A DNA stretch of 64,000 nt from an uncultured Clostridia bacterium (GTDB taxonomy: Bacteria; Bacillota; Clostridia; Christensenellales; UBA1242): positions 310,001-374,000 of the forward strand of contig CAKVHE010000001.1 of the NCBI GenBank assembly GCA_934747885.1, written 5' to 3'. Of the stretch, positions 1 through 9,100 are shown in pieces. The translations under genes and the position numbers were made by a program. The notes beneath the pieces are model-generated. The model was not told the DNA's origin. It worked only from the letters and a program-made list of their open reading frames with translations, and made no database searches. Numbering within the stretch: position 1 is the stretch's first letter; the number at the start of each line of letters is the position of its first letter.

Positions 1-510
1 AAGCGCTAGTTTTTCTTGTGTTATATCAGGCATAATACCCACTGTTTCAAGGTTTATGCGGGGGCTTGTTTCCCCGTTTTTTAGGCTAAGCGCCAAACTT
101 TTAACAACTTTTTGGGTATCGACTTTTTTACCAATTTTGCTTGGCGTTGCCACCGCCTTTTCGCCCGAAATTTGCAGTGTGCTACAAACCGGTGCTTCTT
201 CCACCTCGCCCGAAATTTGTTCAAGCAAAACAAAAAGATTATCAAACAAATAAGCAATCGACTGCCCATCGTCAAAGCCCATATTTTCTAAGGTTTTTAG
301 CGCCTTTTGAGTGGGCAAACTGAGCAATTTTTTCTTGGGCTCGGTTAGGTTGTGCGTAAGGTCACTTTGCGCAAGTTCTCGCTCGCCCTTTTCGCTTACT
401 ATGGTAAAGCCGGTTTCGGCGCTAGCGCGCGCAAAAACATTGCCGCCAGCCGGAAAAGCAAGCGCAAGCAAACAAATTACGGAAACGCAAAATAGACTAG
501 ATTTTTTCAT
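1..510 (-). CDS. VanW-family surface protein, N-terminal part (runs off window)
   Basis: The frame is open from an ATG at 508-510 to base 1, giving 170 residues with no stop, so the C-terminus lies outside the window. It starts MKKSSLFC, followed by a hydrophobic stretch and an Ala-rich cleavage-like region (about residues 5-30), so it is probably secreted. Residues 115-170 (segment GKKVDTQKVV to MPDITQEKL) resemble the peptidoglycan-binding module found before VanW domains in YoaR-type proteins; this is family knowledge from motif resemblance. The VanW domain itself is not visible. No strong ribosome-binding site is seen. It lies downstream of the tilS-cca genes on the same strand. Identification moderate, existence of the gene near certain. 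Confidence 0.6.
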   Translation of the reverse strand, partial: MKKSSLFCVSVICLLALAFPAGGNVFARASAETGFTIVSEKGERELAQSDLTHNLTEPKKKLLSLPTQKALKTLENMGFDDGQSIAYLFDNLFVLLEQISGEVEEAPVCSTLQISGEKAVATPSKIGKKVDTQKVVKSLALSLKNGETSPRINLETVGIMPDITQEKLAL

Positions 511-564
511 ATTTCTAGTCTTTGCAAAATATTTTATTTTATTACAAATTTTGACAAATTGGCG

Positions 565-639
565 CTAAACCAAAATGGCAAGGGTAAGCGTTCCAGCCGA
601 AACAGCAATTAGCCCTATCAAAATTACAATGGCTCCCAT
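565..639 (-). CDS. 24-residue hydrophobic small peptide
   Basis: An ATG at 637-639 opens a 24-codon frame ending in TAG. It begins MGAIVILIGL and is almost entirely hydrophobic, consistent with one membrane span. A GGAG lies four bases before the ATG, and the start is one base past the stop of the upstream cca-like gene, so it could be translated by coupling. No family was recognised. It may be a real small membrane protein or a chance frame; the ribosome-binding site and packing favour a gene. Confidence 0.35.
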   Translation of the reverse strand: MGAIVILIGLIAVSAGTLTLAILV

Positions 640-640
640 A

Positions 641-1369
641 TTACTCCACAAAAGGTCCTAATGCTTCACCAAGGTCTAGATGATTTATTAACCCTAGCGT
701 CTTTTCTTTTGCGTGTAAATTTGTTAAATCAAGTTTGGCAAGTTCTTTGCGTATCCGCGTTGCCGATAAGTGCCCCAACCACTCGGTGCCCTTACTCCTC
801 ACAGCCTCCACTTCGTCCTCCAAAATTTTAAAGTCATACTTTACGGCAAGCACTATCATTCGCAAAATTCTAGCAGGATCATCGGCAAGCGAATGATACG
901 GATAGGTTATGGTTTGAAGCTTACGCTTAAAGATGTCCTCTTGCCCATTAAAAGGGTCGTAAAATTCGTTTTTGCTTAGGTCGTAATAAATGGCGTTTAT
1001 GGTAAAATCTCGCCTGAGCGCGTCCTCAAAAATGTCCGTAACAAAAGTCACTTTTGTGGGCTGATGCGAAGACTTGCCATACTCTTCGGTTCTAAAGGTA
1101 GCAAGGTCAAAACAAATCTCCCCCTTTTGAGCCGCAAGCACGCGCAACTTTTCGCTTTTTACGGCAATTTGATACCCCGCTTCAAGCAAAAATTTTTGCA
1201 CTTCAAAAAAGTCTGCCGCGCTTGTTAAATCTAGGTCCATTCCCTCTTTTGTTGTGCCCAAAAAATAATCGCGCACGGCGCCACCGACCAAGTACAAACT
1301 GGTGCCAAACCTACTTAAAAATTTTTGACCCAGCCTTTTTAGCGCTTTTGCTTTTTCTATTTTATCCAT
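641..1369 (-). CDS. cca: CCA-adding enzyme / poly(A) polymerase family protein, short form
   Basis: This 242-residue protein belongs to the class II nucleotidyltransferases that add CCA or A residues to RNA 3' ends in the cytoplasm. The head domain is clear: GGAVRD at 29-34, the metal-binding DLD at 45-47, and RRDFTINAIYYDL further on, followed by a neck motif (DDPARILRM). Typical bacterial members exceed 380 residues with body, tail or HD domains; this one ends soon after the neck, and no remnant of the missing part is seen downstream. Its start overlaps the end of tilS by 13 bases, so the two are probably cotranscribed. Family certain; whether it adds CCA or A alone cannot be read from the sequence. 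Confidence 0.8.
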   Translation of the reverse strand: MDKIEKAKALKRLGQKFLSRFGTSLYLVGGAVRDYFLGTTKEGMDLDLTSAADFFEVQKFLLEAGYQIAVKSEKLRVLAAQKGEICFDLATFRTEEYGKSSHQPTKVTFVTDIFEDALRRDFTINAIYYDLSKNEFYDPFNGQEDIFKRKLQTITYPYHSLADDPARILRMIVLAVKYDFKILEDEVEAVRSKGTEWLGHLSATRIRKELAKLDLTNLHAKEKTLGLINHLDLGEALGPFVE

Positions 1370-2667
1370 ATTTTTACCACATTTTTTGTGCTTTCATCAA
1401 TCTTTAGTTTTGCCGAAATATCCACGCCCAAAATAGCAAAAACTTCGCTTTCATACGCCAAAACCGCCAGTTGCTCGCGCATAGTGCGGTCAATTTTTTT
1501 GTCGGTCAAAAAATCACTTACCAGTTTTTTGTCGCCGCCAAATGTTAGCATTTTGTCGCCGCGTTTGATGTTTCGCCAAATGCACGCGGTCGGCACCTTG
1601 TCTAGGTCTATCCACAAGGCGGACTTGTCGCGCAAATCGACCGGCTCTAGGCTCGCGCAAATAATTTTGCCGCCAAATGGCGTTTCGCCCAGTGCAAAAG
1701 GCGCTTCTTGCCCTTGCTCTTTTTCGCCAAAAACTATTCCGTCATAACTTTTGGTAGCGACCACCCCAAAAGGCAAACTTATTTGCTTGCCAACCGACAT
1801 ATCAAAAAGATTACTCAAAATATCTAGATGTCTTGTTTCCACATCTTTGGTGGCGCCGGCGAGCCTTGCACCAAGCGCAAGCGCCCTATATTTTAGGCTA
1901 TCGCACTCATTTTTTGCCGCGTTTTCAACCAATACTTTTGTGCCAATTTTTTTAACAAACTTTTGGCTATTTTGCTCAATAAATTCATTATCTTTTTGCG
2001 CCAAAGCCGCAAACTTTGCCACATTTGCGGTCGCACCCGCAAACTTTTGGTTAATTAAAGGCATAATGTTGCGCCTTAAAAAGTTACGCGAATAATCAGT
2101 TTCCAAATTGGTGCTATCCAGCACAAACGGAATTTTTTCCCGACTAGCATACTCTTCAATTTCGTCGCGTGAAACGCATAAAAGCGGTCTAACAAAAATT
2201 CCGTTTTTTACGCTCATTCCGCACACTCCTTTTAGCCCCGCCCCGCGAAAAAGATGCATAAGCACGGTTTCGGCTTGGTCGTCGGCGTGATGCGCCAGTA
2301 GCACGGCTTGCAAGTTTTGCTCTTTTGCCATCTTTAATAGCGCCTGCTTCCTAACCTCTCGGGCGCCTTGTTCCAGCGTTTGTTTGTGCTCTTTTGCATA
2401 GTTTGTTGCATCAACGCTTTCGCCAAAAAACTCGATGCCACACTTTTTGCATTCGGTGCGCACAAACTCGGTGTCGCGGTCACTTTCCGCACCGCGAATG
2501 TTGTGATTAACATTCAAACAAACCAGCCTTTTTATGCCAAACTCTTCTTTGTTCTTCCAAAGCAGCCAAAGCAAACTCATAGAGTCCACCCCGCCACTGC
2601 AAGCCACCCCACAGCAAGACAGGTTTAGTCCTTGGCTTTTTGTAAACTCAATTACTTTTTTTTCCAT
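1357..2667 (-). CDS. tilS: tRNA(Ile)-lysidine synthase TilS
   Basis: TilS makes lysidine at the wobble position of the AUA-reading tRNA-Ile, using ATP and lysine. The PP-loop SGGVDS is at residues 24-29, and HHADDQAETVLMHLFRG follows, the usual TilS segment. The length (436 residues) is normal with the C-terminal domain. I chose ATG 2665-2667 because a TTGCAA/TATAAT promoter places TATAAT exactly six bases before it, implying a leaderless mRNA. An in-frame TTG at 2685 with an AAGGAAG upstream is the alternative, adding six residues. The spoIIE-tilS neighbourhood matches Bacillus gene order. Confidence 0.93.
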   Translation of the reverse strand: MEKKVIEFTKSQGLNLSCCGVACSGGVDSMSLLWLLWKNKEEFGIKRLVCLNVNHNIRGAESDRDTEFVRTECKKCGIEFFGESVDATNYAKEHKQTLEQGAREVRKQALLKMAKEQNLQAVLLAHHADDQAETVLMHLFRGAGLKGVCGMSVKNGIFVRPLLCVSRDEIEEYASREKIPFVLDSTNLETDYSRNFLRRNIMPLINQKFAGATANVAKFAALAQKDNEFIEQNSQKFVKKIGTKVLVENAAKNECDSLKYRALALGARLAGATKDVETRHLDILSNLFDMSVGKQISLPFGVVATKSYDGIVFGEKEQGQEAPFALGETPFGGKIICASLEPVDLRDKSALWIDLDKVPTACIWRNIKRGDKMLTFGGDKKLVSDFLTDKKIDRTMREQLAVLAYESEVFAILGVDISAKLKIDESTKNVVKIWIK

Positions 2668-2673
2668 ACAAAA

Positions 2674-2702
2674 ATTATACGGCAAAATCTTCCTTTTTGC
2701 AA
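2674..2702 (-). promoter_or_regulatory. sigma-A-type promoter of tilS (leaderless)
   Basis: On the minus strand TTGCAA (2697-2702) and TATAAT (2674-2679) are 17 bases apart. TATAAT is six bases from the ATG at 2667, so transcription should begin at or next to the start codon. Confidence 0.6.
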
Positions 2703-2711
2703 GGCAAAATT

Positions 2712-4970
2712 TTACACCACCCTAAAACACAAGGCAGTCATATCGTCCTTTATCTCACCTCCATAATTTTTTATTGATTCTTCCACCAAACTATTTGCCA
2801 GCATATCCATATTGTTTAGCCTTTCACTAGCAGTATATGACAAAAAGTTTTCGGCGTCGCCAAAACTATCCGCCACTCCGTCGCTTGCAAGCACCACGAT
2901 ATCTCCCGCCGACAAAATTTGGCGAAACCTTGTGGCTTCGGTTTTTTCGAGAGTGCCAATTGGCAAACTTTCTGCCGACAAGAGCGAAGCCGTTTTGCGC
3001 GATTTTATTATGCTAGGACTTGACCCAAACTTAATAAAGTCCGCCGTGCCGTCCTTGGCATCAACCACACACACATCAAGGGTGGAAAAATTTTCTTCAA
3101 AGGCGTACGAAAGCGTAGACATTATGCTACTAAGGGCAATATCTACACTAACACCCGACTTGTAATAACTCTCAATAAGCGAAATAACTTTTTCGCTGGT
3201 GCTTTGAGCCGTGCTTCCATTGCCTTTGCCATCAGCCAGCGCAAACAAAAATTTGCCATCTCCAAGCGGAACGTAGGTGTGACTATCCCCATTTACTGCG
3301 GCTCCATTTTTGCCCATTGTGCACACACCCACAGCAATTTCGTACTTTGGCGCGCGCACAATTTTTGCGACCGCATAACCCTCAAACCTAGACAACCCAA
3401 ACTCTTCAACTTTGGTTTTTATTCCAAAAAACTTGCTAGTTATGTAGCAAAGTGCCTCTGCCGTAACCGCCCCACTATTTAGCACAATTATGCTACTACA
3501 AAACCCTACTTCGTCTTCATACACAATGCACTCGCGCGCAAGCACGCGGTTGTATAACAGTTCATCAATTAGGGCTTTTTCGGTCGCTTCGTCCGCGCGG
3601 GAAAGTCTTTTTAGATTTGTACCTAGTGAACTAATTAACTTGCCCGCTCCCAAAAGTTGATTGCCAATTAAGGTCTTTTGCGCGTCTTCTTTTTTTATGC
3701 GTCTAGAATAATTTTCGTACTGAACCAGCCCCACATTAACTTCGGCAAGCAAACTCGAAAGTTTGGCGCAAGGCGCAAGACACGCGGGCACATCTACCAA
3801 ATTTGCCTTGCCCTTTTGAAGCGACACCTTGCAAAAATCATTTAGCGCCGACAAAATGGCGTCCGGTTTTTTTAGATAGCAATTTTTGCACCTTTCGCAA
3901 CTAGCGCAAGTTTTGTGCGACAAATCTTCGGCAAGTAATTTTGCCACTTCGTCTTGGTCTAGTTCTCCAATTACCATATCTTTATATATTCCATCTAGTT
4001 TAAAAAACGCTTCGCTAATGCTAAAAAGTTTGCGCTTTACTTGTTTTAGGTCGCTATCTATAAGATAAGAACTGGCAAAAGTGGCCTTACTTATGTTGCT
4101 TTTTTCTATAAGCTTTTTAACCAATTTTTTTGGAAGCGCCAGCACTAGCACTGCCGAAATGCCTACTTCAATTAGTTTGGCAAAACTATATGGTTCATAA
4201 AATTTTAGGCAGGTGCCGGCAAGAACCGACGACAAAATTAGGCATAGTGCCACTATGAGCTTGTTTGATGTTATCCCCACCAGCACGGCGGTTATGGTAA
4301 ATAGCGCCAAAAAAACCGGGCTCAAATTAGATAGCATTGCGCCCACGCCCATACTCACTGCCACAAAATATCTTTTTGCGCCAAGCCCAAGCACCGCCAT
4401 AAACCCAAGAGCAAAAAAGCCACCCACTGCCAGCAAATTAACGCCCTTAACGCTAGCCGAATAAAGGCCAAGCGCCAACCCAGCAACCAAGGCAAACGCC
4501 CCCATTTTTTCGTCTAGGGCATATTTGCAAAACAGCCCCTTTGATACAACCCCCGCAAAAAGCATAACAAAAACATACAAGAGCGCCAGCCCTACAAACA
4601 TTTCAATTAACACATAAATTTTGGCTGGCTCTAAAAGCAATTTTGCCACAAACGAAAAGCAGTATAGCACAAAGGTCACATAAGGCTTGGTTTTTGGCTT
4701 TACCTTATATATAGTTTTTACCAGCATGGCCACCGACGCCACAAACAGCGTTTGAACCACCTCTCCAAACCCGATATTTAAGGTTATGCCCGCCAAAAAA
4801 TATCCGGTGCAAAGCCCGCTTACTTCGGGCAGCAAAAAGCAAAGCGCAAAAAGGGTAGCGCTAGCAAACGGCGCAATCACCCCAAGCAAAAGCGCTATTT
4901 GTAGTACCAAAAAACTCACATAACCAACGGCAATTGTTTTCGCCAACTCAAACACTGATTTTTTGTTCAT
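2712..4970 (-). CDS. spoIIE: Stage II sporulation protein E, serine phosphatase
   Basis: SpoIIE dephosphorylates the anti-anti-sigma factor SpoIIAA at the asymmetric septum and so activates sigma-F. From ATG 4970 the protein has 752 residues: about ten membrane helices in roughly residues 10-290, a linker with the Cys cluster CASCERCKNC typical of SpoIIE, and a C-terminal PP2C phosphatase with ADGKGNG and LASDGVADSFGD metal-site motifs. An upstream in-frame start would add 70 residues of poor protein character that run over the yabP start, so it was rejected; AGAGAAAAG precedes 4970. It is divergent from yabP, whereas in Bacillus these genes lie in the same direction. Confidence 0.93.
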   Translation of the reverse strand: MNKKSVFELAKTIAVGYVSFLVLQIALLLGVIAPFASATLFALCFLLPEVSGLCTGYFLAGITLNIGFGEVVQTLFVASVAMLVKTIYKVKPKTKPYVTFVLYCFSFVAKLLLEPAKIYVLIEMFVGLALLYVFVMLFAGVVSKGLFCKYALDEKMGAFALVAGLALGLYSASVKGVNLLAVGGFFALGFMAVLGLGAKRYFVAVSMGVGAMLSNLSPVFLALFTITAVLVGITSNKLIVALCLILSSVLAGTCLKFYEPYSFAKLIEVGISAVLVLALPKKLVKKLIEKSNISKATFASSYLIDSDLKQVKRKLFSISEAFFKLDGIYKDMVIGELDQDEVAKLLAEDLSHKTCASCERCKNCYLKKPDAILSALNDFCKVSLQKGKANLVDVPACLAPCAKLSSLLAEVNVGLVQYENYSRRIKKEDAQKTLIGNQLLGAGKLISSLGTNLKRLSRADEATEKALIDELLYNRVLARECIVYEDEVGFCSSIIVLNSGAVTAEALCYITSKFFGIKTKVEEFGLSRFEGYAVAKIVRAPKYEIAVGVCTMGKNGAAVNGDSHTYVPLGDGKFLFALADGKGNGSTAQSTSEKVISLIESYYKSGVSVDIALSSIMSTLSYAFEENFSTLDVCVVDAKDGTADFIKFGSSPSIIKSRKTASLLSAESLPIGTLEKTEATRFRQILSAGDIVVLASDGVADSFGDAENFLSYTASERLNNMDMLANSLVEESIKNYGGEIKDDMTALCFRVV

Positions 4971-5118
4971 AACTTTTCTCTTGGCTAAATTATAAATCAA
5001 CCGCCCGCCAGTGCCTAAAAAATGTTTAGTAAAAAAATGACGAATTTTGAGAAATTTTGCATAAACACTACCGCGTGCTAGTAAAATATTAAAAAAACAC
5101 CAATTGGGGAGGTAAAAT

Positions 5119-5403
5119 ATGGAACAAAAACAATTAGCCGCAGCGGCAAAGCCCAGTCCCAACCAAAAGCTAGAACTCACCGCGCGTGAAAGACTGGTTA
5201 TTACGGGTGTGGAGGAAATTATTTCGTCGACAAACGTGCAAGTTCAAATAAAAACGCTTTGCGGGAGCCTAACCGTAACGGGAAGCGACCTAAAAATTGA
5301 CAATTTTGTAATTGGCGACAAAAATTTGGAACTTACCGGCAATATTGACGAACTAAAATTTGGCAAAACCAAAAAAAGTTTTTTAAAAAGGATATTAAAG
5401 TAA
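5119..5403 (+). CDS. yabP: Sporulation protein YabP
   Basis: This 94-residue protein of the YabP/YqfC family contains the conserved core RERLVITGVEEI and a beta-rich segment ending in GNIDELKFG. The family is sporulation-specific and YabP is needed for normal spore cortex/coat development in Bacillus; the biochemical role is unknown. GGGGAGG lies six bases before the ATG. It starts the yabP-yabQ-divIC operon, in the classical order. A TGACGAA (5038-5044), one mismatch from a Spo0A box, lies in the divergent spacer with spoIIE, but this is weak evidence. Confidence 0.88.
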   Translation: MEQKQLAAAAKPSPNQKLELTARERLVITGVEEIISSTNVQVQIKTLCGSLTVTGSDLKIDNFVIGDKNLELTGNIDELKFGKTKKSFLKRILK

Positions 5404-5404
5404 A

Positions 5405-5761
5405 ATGCAAATTTTTTTGCTATGTTGCACTTTTGGCATAATTTCAGGGGTAGTGTTTGAACTTTTTTACGCCATTCGGGCGCTAAGCAACTTTACCTAT
5501 ATTCTCACTTTTGTACTAGATTTGGTAGCAGTTTTGTTTAGCGCGTTTATGTTTGTTTTTTGTGTATATACTTATAATAGTGGCATAATTAGACTATACC
5601 TCATTTTGGCGTTTTTGCTAGGAATTTTTGTTACAAAAATTTCCTTAGGAAATTTGGTTGCAAAATTTGTTAATAGTATTTATAATTATATTATAAAGTT
5701 AGCGGAAAAGCGCAAAGCAAAAGCCACACGGCAAGGAGAACAAGGTGCAAAACCAAGATAG
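5405..5761 (+). CDS. yabQ: Spore cortex biosynthesis protein YabQ
   Basis: A 118-residue membrane protein with three or four hydrophobic segments and a short Lys/Arg-rich tail. Its hydropathy, length and position between yabP and divIC identify it as YabQ, which is needed for cortex formation. The start is one base past the yabP stop with AAGGATATT upstream. The 3' end overlaps divIC by 17 bases. Confidence 0.85.
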   Translation: MQIFLLCCTFGIISGVVFELFYAIRALSNFTYILTFVLDLVAVLFSAFMFVFCVYTYNSGIIRLYLILAFLLGIFVTKISLGNLVAKFVNSIYNYIIKLAEKRKAKATRQGEQGAKPR

Positions 5762-6026
5762 TTATGTAAAAAAAGTAAAACTTTTTACCATGCTTGCCAC
5801 TGCCTTTATTTTTGTTTTGGCAGTAATTGGTGTGTTTCAAATTATAACGGCTCGCTCGTTAGAACGCAAAATTGCACAGCGAGAAGAGCAAATTGCGGAA
5901 CTATCGGTAAAAAGCAACGATTTGTCTAGCGGCATCAAAAACCACTCTTCTTCCATTTATCGCGAACAATACGCCCGTGAAGAACTGGGCATGCTAGACG
6001 ACGACGAAGTTTATTTTTCGTTTTAG
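5745..6026 (+). CDS. divIC: Septum formation initiator DivIC/FtsB family
   Basis: This 93-residue bitopic protein has one membrane span (about residues 14-34) and then a coiled coil (RKIAQREEQIAELSV) and the REQYAREELGM segment conserved in DivIC/FtsB. These proteins bridge the division complex at the septum. It starts with GTG; AAGGAG is seven bases upstream, which decides the start. It is the last gene of the yabP operon and is followed by an intrinsic terminator. Confidence 0.88.
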   Translation: MQNQDSYVKKVKLFTMLATAFIFVLAVIGVFQIITARSLERKIAQREEQIAELSVKSNDLSSGIKNHSSSIYREQYAREELGMLDDDEVYFSF

Positions 6027-6045
6027 TGCAAAATAAAATAAACTC

Positions 6046-6072
6046 GAGCCAATTTTTGTTGGCTCTTTTTTA
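6046..6072 (+). terminator. Intrinsic terminator after divIC
   Basis: Stem GAGCCAA/TTGGCTC with a six-base loop followed by a run of T residues. Confidence 0.85.
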
Positions 6073-6144
6073 TTCGCAAAATTATGACAAAAAGACCTTT
6101 AATTTTATTGCAAAAAGTTGGCAAATGTATTAAAATAATAAAGA

Positions 6145-6163
6145 TGCAAAGTTTATCTTTGCA
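6145..6163 (+). promoter_or_regulatory. Leader hairpin before the large surface protein
   Basis: A perfect 7-bp stem TGCAAAG/CTTTGCA with loop TTTAT lies about 30 bases before the start codon and just before the AGGGG ribosome-binding site. It lacks a T run, so it is not a terminator; it might stabilise the mRNA. A confident promoter was not found for this gene. Confidence 0.3.
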
Positions 6164-6194
6164 CAAAAAATTAACAAATAGGGGCTAACAAATA

Positions 6195-9100
6195 ATGCTA
6201 AAACAAAAACACAAAACAACTCTTTACTCTTGCATTGTTGCATTAACCATTTTGCTGTCCACCCTACTACTTCCAGTTACCGGACTAGTAAACGGTTTTG
6301 CAAAAAATGCATATACCGACAAAACCACCATCACGGTTGCCAACCAAAACTTTGAAACCGTTACCGAAGGCACAACTTACAGACCTGCGGGCTGGACGGC
6401 TTCGGGTGAATTTGCAAACGGTCTAGACAAAAACGCCACCACTTCGGCAGGCACGCTAGACACCACCCTAACAAAGTTTGACACCAACTATACGGCACTA
6501 GTAAACCGTATTGTTGCAAGTTGGTCAACTTTAAATAATGAACTTGATGCCACCAAACAAGAAGAATACAAGGCCAAACTTGTAGAACTGTTAAATGCTT
6601 CAAAGTTCACCAACCCATCAATCAAGGGCTTTGACGGCACACAAACCGAAAATCGTGTGTTGTACCTCGACATGGGCAAATTTTTTAACGATGACTATAC
6701 CACATCTACCAATCGCGAAGGTGTGTACCAGTTCACCTCTTCGGAATTTGAACTTGGCGCCTTTAAGTACTATCGAATTAGCGTAGATGTGCTTACCAGC
6801 GCGGACGCAAAAGCGTTTATTTCCTTAAACGGCGAATATGCAAAATTTGCAAACATAACCAACCCTGCATCAAGCACAAAAACCTTTTATGCTTATGCTC
6901 TTCACACCCAAGCAGAAGACAAAGTGGTAATTTTGGACACCGCACCAAGCACCACCGCGGGCGCAAGCATTGTAGTAAACGGCTTAACTTACAACTACTC
7001 TACCGCGCAAAGCAAATACATCATCGACACCACTCAAGAAGGTTATAGCGACGCTCTTGCCGGTAGCACTGTTACCTACCAAAGCACTCACGAAACCGCT
7101 GTTCCATCTTGGAAAACTTATGACCTTATTGTTGCCACTCGTGGTAGCATAAAAGCAACTTTAAGCCTTGGTCTTGGCACCGACGCAACAAAGAGTTCGG
7201 GCTATGCCTTTTTTGACAATGTAAAAATTGAAGAAATTAGCGAACGTGACTTTGCAACTGCATCAAACGGTAGCGCCACTGCCATTTGCAACAACCGCCG
7301 CCTAAATGTAATAGAAAACTTTGAAACCGGCAGCGACATCACCGACACTACCTTTTCTATTGAAGACGCAAGCGCTGGTTCTACCAATGTTACCGCCTCA
7401 ATTGTAGATGAAGAAACCGAAACCGGCCTAGAACCTACTTTTGGCGCTAATGCAACCAACAAAATTTTAAAAATCGAAAACCAAGCAGACGAAATGGTAA
7501 AAATCATTTCAGGCAAGTTTGACATCAAACAATTCAAATACTACCGCGTAAGTTTGTGGGTGCTCACCCCAGACAACACCAACTCTTCTGCCCAAGCCAT
7601 AGACATCACCTTGTCTGGCTTGCTTAACGGCAAAGACAAAAGTGTTAAGGTAGAAAAACAAAGCCCTTACATCAAGCGTACCAACGACGCGGGCGATGAA
7701 GTTTCTAGCATCAACAACTACTGGATCTGCTACAACTTTTACATAACCGGTTGCCCACTATACGACACCACCGGCACCATTAGCCTAACCATCAACAAAG
7801 TTGGTACCGTATATATTGACAACTTTACCGTAGAAGAAATTCAAAAAGATGAATGTTTGGCCAACGCAAGCAATCACCTAGCATTAAATACCTCGGCAAT
7901 TACCACCAAAGATTTAACCAACGGCTATTTTAATGAATACGACCAAGTTGACTTTGACAGCTTTAACTATCCATTGCCTGCAACAGGCTGGACAATTGTT
8001 TCTACCAAAAAATTTGATGTTTACAAGTTTTTCGCCAACAAAACCCTAGAAAGTTTTGAAGTTGTTGACGAAAGCGAAATATCTGGCAAAACCGTATCTT
8101 CGCTAGTTTATAACGGCGAAACCTACACCTATGACATAAACGCAAAAGGCTATATTAGCGGCGCCAAAAAAATCACCGTTGATGCCGAAACCTTTACATA
8201 CAACAACGATACCAAAGCATACGAAAACAAAACACTAAACCTATCTCACCCAGCCGATTATATCGTTGCAGGTATTGTTCCTACTACCGATTGGTACAAC
8301 GACTTTAAGTCTGCAATTGGTGGCGTGGGCAACCCAAACACCACCGGTGAAAAGTTTAACTATTTGGCGCTATATTCTAGCACTAATGCAAGTTTTGGTT
8401 ATCGTTCGTCTTCCATCACCTTGTCGGCAAACGCAACCTACCGCATTTCCATGTGGGTAAACACCACCGCTAGCGCGTACATTTCGCTTACCGATACAAA
8501 CGGTGGCACTCTTGCAGAATTTACGCCAATAACCACGGCTGGCGACTGGACAGAATATGTAGTGTATTTCCAAAACGGCACTGCACAACGCACCGCCTAC
8601 CTCACTCTTGGCTTTGGTGGCGAAACGGAAGTTACGGGCAATGTATTCTTTGCAAAAGCAAATGTACTAACCTACAACGCAGCTTCGTTTGAAGAAATCT
8701 TGAAAAAAGACAGCACCACCCTAGCGAGTGAAAACACAAAGGTCGTAAGTTTTTCGAGCGAAAGCTTTGCTGAACGTTCGGAAGAACTAAACACCACCAC
8801 CAACCTATTTGATGCAATTTTGTTTGAACGCAAAGACCTAGAAGGCGCTACTGCAAACGGTATTTTCGGTATTTTGGATACCAAAAACGCACACGCAGAT
8901 TATGCAAATGTAAAAGCGCCAACCGATGACGGCCGCCCATTTGTTTTTGTTATCAAAAATGCAAATGGCGAAAAGACCAAAGTTCAATCTAGCAAGACCT
9001 TTGCCCTCACCAAAGACACCTTTTACAAAATTACCATCACAGCAAAAACCCTAGAACTGGCAGAATCAAAGCTAGCCACTCTTGGCTTTGCAAACCTAAG

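Noticed and set aside
4971..5180. 70-residue N-terminal extension of SpoIIE
   Set aside because: It overlaps the yabP start and has poor protein character; the internal ATG at 4970 has a ribosome-binding site and fits the family start.
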